The position numbers were made by a program, and so were the translations under genes. This document shows positions 18,936 to 28,550 of a stretch of 64,000 bases of DNA, one piece after another. Under the pieces are notes generated by a model. That model was not told where the DNA came from, searched no databases, and worked only from the letters and a program-made list of their open reading frames with translations. Positions within the stretch are counted from its first letter, which is position 1, and every line of letters starts with the position of its first letter. Source of the stretch: Photobacterium angustum (lineage in GTDB: Bacteria; Pseudomonadota; Gammaproteobacteria; Enterobacterales; Vibrionaceae); assembly GCF_002954615.1 (NCBI RefSeq), contig NZ_MSCJ01000003.1, forward strand, positions 1,364,001 through 1,428,000. Direction: 5' to 3'.

Positions 18936-19694
18936 ATGACTCCACAAGAAAAAGATCTTATTCAAAGTGTTGCTACTAAGCTCAAACAAAGCCCAGAAAG
19001 CAAAAAAGATGCAGATGCTGAAAAATTCATAGCCGATGAAATAGCATCTCAACCCGATGCTATTTACAAACTTACTCAAGCAGTTTTAGTACAAGAAATG
19101 GCACTAAAACAACTAAAAGAGAAGAACGACTATTTAGAAAAGAATGCTGAGTACTATAAAGAAGAATCAAACCGTGGTTCATTAAGTCGTATGTTTGGTG
19201 GCTCACGTCCTGCTCCTCAGCCACCACAACCACCAGTTCGCCAGCCAAGTGCATTTGGTGGATTTATGCAAACAGCGGCAGGTGTTGCTGCAGGTATGGT
19301 TGCAGGTAGCGTAATTAGTAACATGCTATTTGATCACGATCAGCCAGCAGATACAGCAGCGGCAGATCCTGCGCCAGCAGCAGATGCAACGGATACAACC
19401 CAAGATGCTGCACCTGATACAGCATCTGCAGATCAGTCTGTACCAGAAGCTGATGTAGCAAACCCAGCGTTTGACGACCAAGGCGGCAGCAGTTTCCTAG
19501 ACGACACAGCTAACAACTTTAGCTCTGATTACACCGGTGGATTTGGTAACTCAGGCTTTGATGATAACCAAGGGTTTGGCGATTCAGGTTTTGGCGGTGA
19601 TGACAGCGGCTTTGGTGACGATGATACATTCGCTAACAATGGTTTTGGTGGTGGCGACGACAGTGGCTTTGGTGACTTCGACGACGACCTATAA
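18936..19694 (+). CDS. DUF2076 family protein
   Basis: A 252-residue protein of the DUF2076 family. The N-terminal helical domain (MTPQEKDLIQSVATKLKQ, with KLTQAVLVQEMALKQL) is diagnostic. A Pro/Gln-rich linker follows. Next comes a glycine-zipper-like hydrophobic segment (MQTAAGVAAGMVAGSVISNM) that may associate with membrane. The long acidic tail has repeated GFG/DDSGFGD units. The role is unknown; some members are annotated as periplasmic, but I see no cleavable signal peptide. A strong terminator follows the stop. Confidence 0.85.
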   Translation: MTPQEKDLIQSVATKLKQSPESKKDADAEKFIADEIASQPDAIYKLTQAVLVQEMALKQLKEKNDYLEKNAEYYKEESNRGSLSRMFGGSRPAPQPPQPPVRQPSAFGGFMQTAAGVAAGMVAGSVISNMLFDHDQPADTAAADPAPAADATDTTQDAAPDTASADQSVPEADVANPAFDDQGGSSFLDDTANNFSSDYTGGFGNSGFDDNQGFGDSGFGGDDSGFGDDDTFANNGFGGGDDSGFGDFDDDL

Positions 19695-19711
19695 TCGATT
19701 ATAAAAACAAA

Positions 19712-19738
19712 AAAGAGCGCATCAGCGCTCTTTTTTTA
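19712..19738. terminator. bidirectional terminator
   Basis: AAAGAGCGC-ATCA-GCGCTCTTT followed by more T residues, between convergent genes. The A-run upstream makes it work for the minus-strand gene as well. Confidence 0.9.
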
Positions 19739-19756
19739 TCTCTCTGAAATTCGCAT

Positions 19757-20515
19757 TTATTCTACGCTAGAAATTTCGGTTGCTTCTGAATTATCCATTA
19801 AAGCACGATAAGCCGTAGCTTCAACTGCTGCAATAATAAATGGAATTGCAATAACAATAACGCCCCAGATAAACACATAAATAAATTTAAGGCTCATCGC
19901 AAAGTTAGGGTTAGCAAATAATAAGAAAATAGGTAAACCGATAAACAACATATAAAACGCAACAGGTAGCAGCCCGGCAATCACAAAGGCATATAACCTT
20001 TTATGCTTAGTCAGCTCTAGTGCATCTTTAAAAGACGCTTTTTTCCCCGCAGCAATAGCAGGTAAAACAAAAGATAGACGAGAAAAAATCACCCAACCTG
20101 CACAGCCTAATAGTAACAATATACAATACAGTACGCCGTTATTTACCCAGTCATAATCGATTTGAAAAACAGCCCATATAGCATTTAACAATCCAAACAG
20201 TAGGAATAAATAAGCCGTATAGTGACGCTGCTGGGCATCAAAACTGATACCTTTCCAGGTAGAAAAGCGCGTATCGTCTGTACCATGGCTGTCTAGTATT
20301 TGCTGAGTTCGTAGACAAATAATGGAAGAAACAAGGAAAATTGCTATATTTAGGACAAATACAATAAGCTCCTCATATATCTCACTACCAGCCATTGATA
20401 CCTTTAATGAACGTAATAAATACGTCACTATAAATGGAATGAGTAATGCCTTTACTAACCGTCTTTTATTAGAAAAAACGGTTTGTACCGACTGGTGAAG
20501 TGTTTCTAAAATCAT
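19757..20515 (-). CDS. multi-pass membrane protein, unknown function
   Basis: A 252-residue inner-membrane protein with about six hydrophobic helices, for example LIVFVLNIAIFLVSSIICL, YCILLLLGCAGWVIF, LLPVAFYMLFIGLPIFLLF and VFIWGVIVIAIPFIIAAVEA. Short amphipathic helices lie between them (KKASFKDALELTKHKR). The layout is like the YciC/UPF0259 and GDPD-membrane-domain families, but I cannot assign it firmly. It is followed by an RlpA-like gene on the same strand across a 44-base gap and may be co-transcribed with it. Confidence 0.75.
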   Translation of the reverse strand: MILETLHQSVQTVFSNKRRLVKALLIPFIVTYLLRSLKVSMAGSEIYEELIVFVLNIAIFLVSSIICLRTQQILDSHGTDDTRFSTWKGISFDAQQRHYTAYLFLLFGLLNAIWAVFQIDYDWVNNGVLYCILLLLGCAGWVIFSRLSFVLPAIAAGKKASFKDALELTKHKRLYAFVIAGLLPVAFYMLFIGLPIFLLFANPNFAMSLKFIYVFIWGVIVIAIPFIIAAVEATAYRALMDNSEATEISSVE

Positions 20516-20559
20516 CTAATATCCTTTCAATCATCGTCATAACGATAAACTAATACAGG

Positions 20560-20979
20560 CTAATTTAACGTCTCAACTTTTACCTTAAGTACACCTGACG
20601 CTGTATTTCCGATCGCACTAAAAGCTGAACGGGATAAATCTATTACTCGCCCTTTTGTGAATGGGCCTCGATCATTAACGGTCACAACAACACTTTTACT
20701 ATTTGCTAAATTAGTTACTTTAACTTTGGTACCAAAAGGTAATGTTCGATGTGCTGCTGTTGGTTTATTTTGATCAAAGCGCTGTCCGCTTGCTGTCTTA
20801 CGCCCTTGATATTTATTTGCGTAATACGATGCTTTACCGTATTCAGTATGATGACTATGGTTTAAAACAGTTTTTTTTGTTAATTCCGTATTACCTGAGT
20901 TTGCACATCCTCCCACTGTTAACAAACAAGCAAATAATAAAACACAGTGTCGAATAGCGATTTTCGGTACAAACATCAT
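20560..20979 (-). CDS. RlpA-like lipoprotein (double-psi beta-barrel)
   Basis: A 139-residue lipoprotein with lipobox TVGGC. The mature part is a complete RlpA double-psi beta-barrel: YGKASYYANKYQGRKTASG, AAHRTLPFGTKVKVTNLAN, then VNDRGPFTKGRVIDLSRSAF. The Asp in NDRGPF corresponds to the catalytic acid of RlpA lytic transglycosylases, which cleave denuded peptidoglycan strands. The SPOR domain of classical RlpA is missing, so septal targeting is not expected. Gene order suggests possible co-transcription with the membrane protein downstream. Confidence 0.88.
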   Translation of the reverse strand: MMFVPKIAIRHCVLLFACLLTVGGCANSGNTELTKKTVLNHSHHTEYGKASYYANKYQGRKTASGQRFDQNKPTAAHRTLPFGTKVKVTNLANSKSVVVTVNDRGPFTKGRVIDLSRSAFSAIGNTASGVLKVKVETLN

Positions 20980-21222
20980 TAATCCTATATATGAGCATCA
21001 GAGCAATTTTACGCCATCATATAACTATTTGATAATTCGTATGTAAAGGTTATGTAAAAGTTATAACCTATAGATATGTAAGTAACAAATTTAATCGCTT
21101 ATTATTTATGTGTAATTAACAATACTTCTTAACTTCCAAGTAAGCGTCATTTCTCAGTACTCACAATGAAAAGCTAGTGTTAAACTAATTGTCTATTTTA
21201 TTTAGTCGTTAAAGGTCATGTG

Positions 21223-21474
21223 ATGAACCCAATTATTGCCCTGTTGAAAGAGAACAATATCAGCGATTCCCAAATTAATGAGATTTTTCAGACGTTGACG
21301 CAAAACCCTCTTGCAGCAATGACAACAATTAGTCAGCTCGGCTTACCACAAGATAAGCTACAACAATTGATGGCTCAGGTAATGCAAAATCCAGCATTAA
21401 TCAAAGAAGCAGTTGAAGAGTTAGGCTTAGACTTCTCTAAAGTTGAAGAAGCAAAAGCACAACTGAATAAGTAA
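21223..21474 (+). CDS. small DUF2999-like protein
   Basis: An 83-residue protein, mostly helical and hydrophilic: NPIIALLKENNISDSQINEI, then LAAMTTISQLGLPQDKLQQL, ending in ELGLDFSKVEEAKAQL. The pattern fits the DUF2999 family known mainly from vibrios. ATG 21223 has AAGG at suitable spacing; the GTG at 21220 is an alternative. Function unknown. Confidence 0.72.
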   Translation: MNPIIALLKENNISDSQINEIFQTLTQNPLAAMTTISQLGLPQDKLQQLMAQVMQNPALIKEAVEELGLDFSKVEEAKAQLNK

Positions 21475-21491
21475 AATATTATTCAGTAGTA

Positions 21492-21540
21492 AAAGGTCGT
21501 TAAAAACTTAGCATTTAGCTACTTGTTATAACGACCTTTA
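21492..21540. terminator. bidirectional terminator
   Basis: 11-bp perfect inverted repeat AAAGGTCGTTA / TAACGACCTTT between the convergent DUF2999-like and permease genes, with a 26-base loop. Confidence 0.6.
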
Positions 21541-21554
21541 CATATCCCAAAATA

Positions 21555-22661
21555 CTAATCTAAATTTTTCTTAAACCTCATTATCGCAATGAGCATACCG
21601 ATTATCGTAAAGCCAACAAGCCACAGCGTATCACGCCATAACTCCATCATATCTGCACCTCTAAGTACAATTCCGCGAATAATACGAATAAAATGCGTCG
21701 TCGGTAATATCTCAGCTAACCACTGTGCAAATAACGGCATCCCTTCATAGGGAAACATAAAGCCTGATAATAAAATAGAAGGCAAAATAATAAAGATTGT
21801 CATCTGCATTGATTGCAATTGCGTCTTTGCTTTCGTCGATATCACTAACCCAAGCGTTAGGCTGGCAAGAATAAACAGCAGCGTTGCTAAAAATATCTGC
21901 GTGATTGCACCATTAATCGGCACATCAAACACCAAATTACCCAAACTTAATATAATGAATGATTGAATTAAGCCGATAAATATATAGGGAATGATCTTGG
22001 CGAACATAAGCTCAGAGGGATACATAGGCGTCGTGATCAATAACTCTAAATTTCCTTGCTCCCTTTCCCTTACGATTGCAACAGACGTAAATAGCACCAT
22101 CGTCATTGTTAATATCACCCCAAGTAAGCCTGGGATAATATTAATGGCAGACTTTCGTTCAGGGTTAAAAAATAAGGCAATTTCAAAACTGTTAGTTGCG
22201 ATCGCTCTCTGTGGTAATACATCTTTAAATGGCATGTTTTTTAACTGCATGATGGTCGAGCTAATAACGGTATCTGAACCATCAACAAGCCACTGCCCTA
22301 ATACCTGATGCTGGATAATTCGACGTTCAAGATCATCTGGAAGCACAAGTACAGCTTTAACTTTGCCATCAACAATCGCTTTTTCACCCTGCTGAGGAGT
22401 AGCATAACGATGAATTACATCAACAGCTTGCGTTGCTTTTATTGCCTCTACCATCATTCTACCTGTAGTTGAATGACTTTGATCTACAACCGCTACAGGT
22501 ATATTACGTACATCCGTATTTATCGCATAGCCAAACAGTAATAATTGAACCAATGGGATCATAACAATCATGGCAAAGGTGATACGATCACGGCTTAATT
22601 GTCGTAATTCTTTTATAATTAGCGCTTTGATACGCAATAAACTTAATGTCGCTTGATTCAT
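21555..22661 (-). CDS. ABC-2 type exporter permease (YbhR/YhhJ-like)
   Basis: A 368-residue permease. One N-terminal helix (FAMIVMIPLVQLLLFGYAIN) and a large periplasmic loop (about residues 50-170) precede five C-terminal helices, including VILTMTMVLFTSVAIV and FILASLTLGLVISTKAK. The VREREQGNLELLITTP stretch after the second helix is typical of ABC-2 permeases. The start shares a base with the end of the ATPase gene, so the two are translationally coupled. Related systems export drugs, dyes or lipids; the substrate is unknown. Confidence 0.9.
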   Translation of the reverse strand: MNQATLSLLRIKALIIKELRQLSRDRITFAMIVMIPLVQLLLFGYAINTDVRNIPVAVVDQSHSTTGRMMVEAIKATQAVDVIHRYATPQQGEKAIVDGKVKAVLVLPDDLERRIIQHQVLGQWLVDGSDTVISSTIMQLKNMPFKDVLPQRAIATNSFEIALFFNPERKSAINIIPGLLGVILTMTMVLFTSVAIVREREQGNLELLITTPMYPSELMFAKIIPYIFIGLIQSFIILSLGNLVFDVPINGAITQIFLATLLFILASLTLGLVISTKAKTQLQSMQMTIFIILPSILLSGFMFPYEGMPLFAQWLAEILPTTHFIRIIRGIVLRGADMMELWRDTLWLVGFTIIGMLIAIMRFKKNLD

Positions 22662-23587
22662 TACTGCCGACCTTTTCCAGTATTGGTAACAAAAACATCT
22701 TCAAGACTGGGGCGTGTAATCGTCATTGTTGCTGTCTGCAATTGAGGAATTTGAACTTTTAGCCATTCGATAGGATTATTAATTTGTTTGGCTATTAACA
22801 CTCTTAAACGTATACCAAGTTGTGCTGCAGAGCGTACTTCAGGAAGTCGTACAATAATCGGTTTCAACTGCCTTAAATGCTCAGCTTCTACTTCAACAAC
22901 ATTAACAGCCATATTCTCCATAAGCTGCTGTGGAGATCCATCAGCGCGCACAATTCCCGCCTCCATAATTGCAAGACCGTGGCAGCGTTCGGCTTCGTCC
23001 ATATAATGTGTAGTGACAAGGATGGTTGTTCCTTTATCTGAAAGATCGAACAACTGCTCCCAAAAATCACGACGATTTTCTGGATCAACGGCAGAAGTAG
23101 GCTCATCAAGCAACAAAAGATCAGGGTTATGCACTGTGGCCGCAGCTAAGGCCAAACGTTGCTTTTGACCACCACTTAAACTTCCAGCTCGCTGTTTTAC
23201 TCTCTGATCTAAACCATATACAGCAAGCTGTTCATGAATTCTTGGTTTTAGTACCTTATTCGATAGCCCAAACATTTGCCCCATAAATTCAAGATTTTCA
23301 TAGATGGTAAGATCTTGGAAAAGAGAAAATTTCTGAGTCATATACCCCATGCGAAGACGGAGTTGTTCGGCTTGTTGAGGAATGGATAACCCCAATACAT
23401 CTACCTTACCTTGGCTCGGGGTTAACAAGCCTGTTAGCATTCTTAATGTTGTGGATTTTCCACAGCCATTCGGGCCAAGAAACCCATAAATAGCACCTTT
23501 TGGCACTGTCAGGTTTAAATTATCAACCGCAACAAAATCACCAAACTTACGAGTAAGACCTTGAGTAACAATCGCATTATCACTCAT
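22661..23587 (-). CDS. ABC exporter ATP-binding protein
   Basis: A 308-residue ATPase subunit with Walker A GPNGCGKST, signature LSGGQKQR, Walker B LLLLDEPTSAVD and switch His in VTTHYMD. It has a single nucleotide-binding domain, whereas E. coli YbhF carries two fused. The C-terminal 80 residues (VVEVEAEHLRQLKPIIVRL) form the usual accessory domain of ABC-2 ATPases. It overlaps both neighbours by one base, in a tight adaptor-ATPase-permease operon. Confidence 0.92.
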   Translation of the reverse strand: MSDNAIVTQGLTRKFGDFVAVDNLNLTVPKGAIYGFLGPNGCGKSTTLRMLTGLLTPSQGKVDVLGLSIPQQAEQLRLRMGYMTQKFSLFQDLTIYENLEFMGQMFGLSNKVLKPRIHEQLAVYGLDQRVKQRAGSLSGGQKQRLALAAATVHNPDLLLLDEPTSAVDPENRRDFWEQLFDLSDKGTTILVTTHYMDEAERCHGLAIMEAGIVRADGSPQQLMENMAVNVVEVEAEHLRQLKPIIVRLPEVRSAAQLGIRLRVLIAKQINNPIEWLKVQIPQLQTATMTITRPSLEDVFVTNTGKGRQ

Positions 23588-24540
23588 TACGGCATCTCCA
23601 CTTGTACAGGAATACCGGCTGGTAGATCTTTACCATCTGGCGGTAGATCGATTTCTGCGAGATAAACTAAACGAGAGCGATCATCACCGCTTAACGCATA
23701 ATAAGGTGTAAATGAAGGTTGGGTAGCAATCCAGCGCAGTGTTCCCTGATAACTCTTTTCAAGTCCATCAATGTGTACCTTAAGAATATCACCAGCTTTC
23801 AATTTAACTCGATAAGGTTCAGGTACATAAACACGTGCGTAAGGGACAGTATGCGCGCTTAAAATTGCAACCGTGTTGTTTGAAGCTACTCTGTCTCCCA
23901 CATGAAATGGCAAACTTTCAAGTAAACCATCTCGCGTTGCTTTAATCGTATAGTCATTTAATAATTCTTGCTGTAATTGCACTTCAGATTTTGCCGCTAA
24001 CAGTCCCGCCTGCGCTTGTTTAATGTCTTCTAAACGCTCGCCATTAAGTAATTTTTTGAGTTTATTCTCAGCGACTGTCAATTCAGCTTGAGCTATATCT
24101 CTTTGTGCCAAAACACGCTCTCGATCTGCGGCCGAAACAACTCGTTTTTTAAAGAGCTTTTGAAATCGAACATATGCATCTTGTTTTTCTTCGAGATTTG
24201 CTTGATTTTGGACAACTAAAGCTTGGGCTTCAGCAATATCTTCTGGCCTAGCACCATTGGTTAAACGCTTTAAATAAAACTCGGCTTGTTGTTGCGATGC
24301 ACGTGCTTTATCTAATCGACTTTGCTGCTGTAAAGACCTTAAGGTAACGAGCACATCGCCTTTTTTAACGTCACTTCCTTCTTTAATCGGTAACGAGGTA
24401 ATGATTTCATTAGCGGTTGACGTTAGTTTGATTTGATCTCTTTCCAATGTTCCTAATGCCAACTTACTTTCTTGTTGGGTACAGCCCATCGTTAACGCTG
24501 AGATAAATAATAATGTATATAATTTTATTATTAGTCGCAT
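23587..24540 (-). CDS. HlyD-family periplasmic adaptor, lipoprotein
   Basis: A 317-residue membrane-fusion protein. The signal peptide ends in a TMGC lipobox, so it is anchored by lipid rather than by a transmembrane helix. It has split lipoyl halves (ITSLPIKEGSDVKKGDVLV and TIKATRDGLLESLPFHVGD). A long coiled-coil hairpin (about residues 70-190) has two RPEDI/RLEDI repeats. A beta-barrel domain follows. It should link the ABC permease to an outer-membrane channel such as TolC. It is the first gene of the operon. Confidence 0.9.
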   Translation of the reverse strand: MRLIIKLYTLLFISALTMGCTQQESKLALGTLERDQIKLTSTANEIITSLPIKEGSDVKKGDVLVTLRSLQQQSRLDKARASQQQAEFYLKRLTNGARPEDIAEAQALVVQNQANLEEKQDAYVRFQKLFKKRVVSAADRERVLAQRDIAQAELTVAENKLKKLLNGERLEDIKQAQAGLLAAKSEVQLQQELLNDYTIKATRDGLLESLPFHVGDRVASNNTVAILSAHTVPYARVYVPEPYRVKLKAGDILKVHIDGLEKSYQGTLRWIATQPSFTPYYALSGDDRSRLVYLAEIDLPPDGKDLPAGIPVQVEMP

Positions 24541-24699
24541 TTACGCATTCCTTTTCAATACACATAAATGTATATACGTATAAAATCACTTTGTATTCAA
24601 TATGATATTAGAACATCAAAGTCATTTTAAAAGTTATTTATTCATCACACCTTTAGTCGTTCCCTATAACAACTTGCGAATAATTAACTTAAAACCATT

Positions 24700-24734
24700 A
24701 ACAACAAAGCCGGCCTTAAGCCAGCTTTGTTGTT
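24700..24734 (-). terminator. terminator of the nir operon
   Basis: A 15-bp stem with one mismatch (AACAACAAAGCCGGC / GCCAGCTTTGTTGTT) around a CTTAA loop, 69 bases past the nirD stop on the minus strand. T-rich sequence is partly inside the stem. It separates the nitrite operon from the exporter promoter region. Confidence 0.65.
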
Positions 24735-24802
24735 GATAGTGATAGAGCGCGATTTTCAACGTTTTCTTAATAACATCAAATCTTTCAACTTCACAGTAAT
24801 CA

Positions 24803-25174
24803 CTAGCCTGTATAAAGCCATAACTCGTTATTGTTCCAGCGAGTTTTCCATGTACCTAGGGTATGCTCAGGGACTTCTAAGCACTTCCCTGTCGCCAGAT
24901 CATAATGTTGTTTCAATAATGGTGAGGCGACACATAGCACACCATCTTGATCACCAATAATGCCGCGACTCATGACATAAGCTTCTGCAATAGGATCCCA
25001 ATTATCAACGGCATAGACCACGTTATTTTGTTTAGGCAGGTAATACAGTGCAATTTGTTGTTGATTCACTAAGGCGGCAATACCAGAGTTAGGAACTAAA
25101 TCATCTTTATGGCAGATCTTAACCCAACGAAGATCTGATTTTATTGATTGAGGTATTTCCATTACATCACTCAT
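24803..25174 (-). CDS. nirD: nitrite reductase (NADH) small subunit
   Basis: A 123-residue Rieske-like small subunit of the cytoplasmic assimilatory nitrite reductase. The fold signature is visible (NNVVYAVDNWDPIAEAYVMS, then LCVASPLLKQHYDL), but the iron-ligating Cys and His pairs are absent, as is normal for NirD. It helps NirB reduce nitrite to ammonium with NADH. It overlaps nirB by four bases (ATGA), which implies translational coupling. It is the last gene of nrtA-nrtB-nrtD-nirB-nirD. Confidence 0.92.
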   Translation of the reverse strand: MSDVMEIPQSIKSDLRWVKICHKDDLVPNSGIAALVNQQQIALYYLPKQNNVVYAVDNWDPIAEAYVMSRGIIGDQDGVLCVASPLLKQHYDLATGKCLEVPEHTLGTWKTRWNNNELWLYTG

Positions 25175-27687
25175 AATTCCTCCTTAATAGGGATACGCTG
25201 ACCTCTAATACGTTGATATGGTAAAGAGATCTCTTCATCTTTGAGATTGACAAACTGACGAAAGCGGTTCAGTTTTTGCTCTGATGATAAGGTTGTTTTC
25301 CATTCACATTGATAACTATTAATAACATGTTCCATTTGCTGTTCTAATGAGGTGTTGATGGCAAGTTTATCTTCAATAACCACTTGTTTGAGATAATCGA
25401 GCCCACCTTCTAAATTTTCTAGCCACACTGATGTTCGTTGTAGACGATCAGCTGTTTTTACATAAAACATTAAAATTCTATCGATATAAGCAATCAAGGC
25501 GGGTTTATCTAAATCAACAGCAAATAGATCGCCATGACGTGGACGCATACCACCATTACCGCCAACATAGAGGTTCCAGCCCTGCTCTGTTGCAATAATG
25601 CCAATGTCTTTACTTTGTGCTTCTGCGCATTCTCGGGTACAACCTGAGACAGCAAATTTCAATTTGTGCGGTGAGCGTAACCCTTTATAACGATTTTCTA
25701 ATTCAATCGAGAGTGCCATTGAATCATCAACCCCATAGCGACACCACGTCGAACCAACGCAAGATTTAACGGTTCGTAATGATTTACCATAGGCGTGACC
25801 CGTTTCAAAACCCGCCTCAATTAACTCAGCCCAAATATCAGGTAATTGTGATAATTGTGCGCCAAACAAATCAACCCGTTGTCCACCTGTGATTTTGGTA
25901 TATAAATCATATTTTTTGGCCACTTCACCAAGGGTGATTAATTTATCGGGGGTAATTTCACCGCCGGGGACACGAGGCACAACTGAATAGCTGCCATCCT
26001 TTTGAATATTTGCGAGAAAAGCATCGTTAGAATCTTGCAGAGGTTGATAAGGTGATTCGAGAACATGCTCATTCCATAATGAAGCAAAAATTGATGCTGC
26101 TGTTGGCTTACATATATCACAACCTAACCCTTTTCCATGAGTAGAGAGTAAGGTTTCAAAATCTTGAATTTTTTCCACTTGGCATAAATGGAAAAGCTCT
26201 TGGCGAGTATAAGAAAAGTGCTGGCAAACATGATTGTTTACTTCCATTCCCATGCTCGCTAATTGCTCATCAACAATCTGTTTAACCATGGAGCTACAGC
26301 CGCCACAACCTGTACCCGCTTTCGTCACTTGTTTAATTTCACCGAGTTCGTGACACCCCTGCTGTACTTGGCTGATTAATGCGCCTCGAGTAACGTTATG
26401 ACATGAACAAACCACACTATTTTCATCAGTGGATGGCGCTAACATTGAAGTATCAAATAACAGTTGTGCTGGGTGCTCGGTTAATATTATCTGATTTAAA
26501 TAACATTGTAATAAGGCGTCATAATCGCTGCTATCTCCCACTAAAATAGCGCCTAGAATTTGAGTACTATCAGCATTCACAACTAGCTTCTTGTAACGTC
26601 CACCAGCACTGTCTTGCAATACAACTTCTTTCGCCCCTTCAGTGCGCATCTGTGCATCACCGATAGAAGCCACTTCAACGCCTAATAGTTTCAATTTGGT
26701 GCTCATATCCGCACCAACAAACTTAGCCTCTGTATCGCTAACTAATTGCGAAGCAACAGTACGCGCCATGCTATAACCTGGTGCAACAAGACCAAAAATT
26801 CGAGCTTGCCATAACGCACATTCACCAATCGCGTAAATATGTGCATCACTGGTTAAGCAGGTATCGTCAATCACAATACCGCCACGTTCGCCAATCTCTA
26901 ATTCACATTGGCGAGCAAGGGTGTCTTGCGGTCTTATCCCTGCAGAAAAAACAATCACATCGACATCTAATGGCGTATCATTTTCAAACCATAAACGATG
27001 AGTGGCGGTTTCCCCATCAGTTATCTTTTCTGTACGCATATCTGTGTGGATATGAACGCCTAATTCAGTGATTTTCTTTGCCAGTAAATCACCCGCTAAA
27101 TCATCTAACTGAACAGGCATTAATCGAGGAGCAAACTCAACGACATGGGTTTCTAAACCTAATAAACGTAAGGCATTTGCCGCTTCAAGCCCAAGTAACC
27201 CACCGCCAATAACAGCGCCAGTTTTGGCTTGTGAACAGGCATTCTTTATCGCCGCAAGATCATCAACAGTGCGATAAACAAAGCAATTTTGACGATCGTT
27301 GCCTTTAATCGGCGGAACAAATGGTGTTGATCCCGTCGCTAACACTAATTTGTCATAGTCTAAGCTAATCAGCTCAGAGGTAACCACATCACGAATATTA
27401 ACCGTTTGCTGAGCGCGATTGATCTCAACAACTTGTTGCCCTAGCCGTAAATCTATACCTTGGTTTTGATACCACGACACATCACCCAACATAAGATCTT
27501 GTTGAGATTTATCAGCAAACATCGCTGATAATTGCACCCGATCGTAAGCCGCTACCGACTCTTCACCAATAACCGTAATGCAATAGTGTACTAAACCGCC
27601 TTTATCGACTAATTGATCAATAAAGTGGTGCCCCACCATGCCATTACCAATCACAATAAGATGTTGTTTATCCATTCCGTTGTTCAT
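25171..27687 (-). CDS. nirB: nitrite reductase (NADH) large subunit
   Basis: An 838-residue flavo-siroheme enzyme for the six-electron reduction of nitrite to ammonium. The FAD/NAD(P)H domain covers residues about 7-300 (VIGNGMVGHHF, then GAVIGGGLLGLEAANALRLL). A BFD-like [2Fe-2S] domain near 425 has CSCHN and CGGC; a second Cys-containing segment follows (GLGCDIC). The sulfite/nitrite reductase core has the 4Fe-4S/siroheme cysteines in SCVGSTWC (about 640) and SGCTREC (about 679). The siroheme precursor is supplied by cobA in this island. It lies 9 bases after nrtD in the same operon. Confidence 0.95.
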   Translation of the reverse strand: MNNGMDKQHLIVIGNGMVGHHFIDQLVDKGGLVHYCITVIGEESVAAYDRVQLSAMFADKSQQDLMLGDVSWYQNQGIDLRLGQQVVEINRAQQTVNIRDVVTSELISLDYDKLVLATGSTPFVPPIKGNDRQNCFVYRTVDDLAAIKNACSQAKTGAVIGGGLLGLEAANALRLLGLETHVVEFAPRLMPVQLDDLAGDLLAKKITELGVHIHTDMRTEKITDGETATHRLWFENDTPLDVDVIVFSAGIRPQDTLARQCELEIGERGGIVIDDTCLTSDAHIYAIGECALWQARIFGLVAPGYSMARTVASQLVSDTEAKFVGADMSTKLKLLGVEVASIGDAQMRTEGAKEVVLQDSAGGRYKKLVVNADSTQILGAILVGDSSDYDALLQCYLNQIILTEHPAQLLFDTSMLAPSTDENSVVCSCHNVTRGALISQVQQGCHELGEIKQVTKAGTGCGGCSSMVKQIVDEQLASMGMEVNNHVCQHFSYTRQELFHLCQVEKIQDFETLLSTHGKGLGCDICKPTAASIFASLWNEHVLESPYQPLQDSNDAFLANIQKDGSYSVVPRVPGGEITPDKLITLGEVAKKYDLYTKITGGQRVDLFGAQLSQLPDIWAELIEAGFETGHAYGKSLRTVKSCVGSTWCRYGVDDSMALSIELENRYKGLRSPHKLKFAVSGCTRECAEAQSKDIGIIATEQGWNLYVGGNGGMRPRHGDLFAVDLDKPALIAYIDRILMFYVKTADRLQRTSVWLENLEGGLDYLKQVVIEDKLAINTSLEQQMEHVINSYQCEWKTTLSSEQKLNRFRQFVNLKDEEISLPYQRIRGQRIPIKEEL

Positions 27688-27696
27688 ATTGCCTCC

Positions 27697-28530
27697 TTAC
27701 GCGACTTCTTGCGTTCTTGGCTGAGTCATTGGCTTAACTTTGCAGTGTTTCTCATATAAAAATTGTAAAACTTGCTGACGTAGATATTGATACCGTTCGT
27801 TATTTGCGAGAGAAACACGATTTCTAGGGCGAGGTAGATCAACTGCTAATACTTGACCGATTGTGGCTGCAGGACCATTGGACATCATCACAATGCGATC
27901 AGATAACAGCACAGCTTCATCCACATCGTGGGTGATCATAATGATGGTATTATTAAGCTCAGCTTGAATTGCCATTAAGGCATCTTGCAGATGTGCTCTT
28001 GTCAGTGCGTCTAAAGCACCAAATGGCTCATCCATCAGTAAAACATTGGGCTGCATCGCTAAAGCACGAGCAATCCCTACCCGCTGCTTCATACCACCAG
28101 AAATTTCATCAGGCTTTTTGTCACTAGCATGAGTCATTTGCACCAACTCTAAGTAGTGCATCACCTGTTGATTAAGTAAGGTCTTACTCACTTTTTGTTT
28201 TTGATGTATCGCGACCTGTTTAAGCGCTAACTCAACATTTTGATAAACCGTTAACCACGGTAATAAAGCGTGATGCTGAAAGACGACCGCCCTATCAGGA
28301 CCCGGGCCTGCAACTTCTTTATTACTGACAATAACCCCACCGTCGGTTGGCATCTGAAGACCTGCGATTAAATCAAGCACGGTTGATTTACCACAACCAG
28401 AATGTCCAATTAAGGAAATAAACTCTCCTTTATTGACAGTTAGATTAACGTCTTTCAAAGCAACAAATTCGCCCGTTGCGACAGGGTAACGCATCCCTAA
28501 TTGAGTTAACTCAAGTAATGGTTTTTGCAT
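27697..28530 (-). CDS. nrtD: nitrate ABC transporter ATP-binding protein
   Basis: A 277-residue ATPase of the nitrate/sulfonate/taurine import class, with Walker A GHSGCGKST, Q-loop VVFQHHALLPW, signature ISGGMKQR and Walker B VLLMDEPFGALD. It powers nitrate or nitrite uptake with the adjacent permease and binding protein. It is a single-domain NrtD/NasD type, without the fused solute-binding domain of cyanobacterial NrtC. It lies 20 bases downstream of nrtB. Confidence 0.9.
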   Translation of the reverse strand: MQKPLLELTQLGMRYPVATGEFVALKDVNLTVNKGEFISLIGHSGCGKSTVLDLIAGLQMPTDGGVIVSNKEVAGPGPDRAVVFQHHALLPWLTVYQNVELALKQVAIHQKQKVSKTLLNQQVMHYLELVQMTHASDKKPDEISGGMKQRVGIARALAMQPNVLLMDEPFGALDALTRAHLQDALMAIQAELNNTIIMITHDVDEAVLLSDRIVMMSNGPAATIGQVLAVDLPRPRNRVSLANNERYQYLRQQVLQFLYEKHCKVKPMTQPRTQEVA

Positions 28531-28550
28531 CTTACTTCTCCTTTTTCGCC

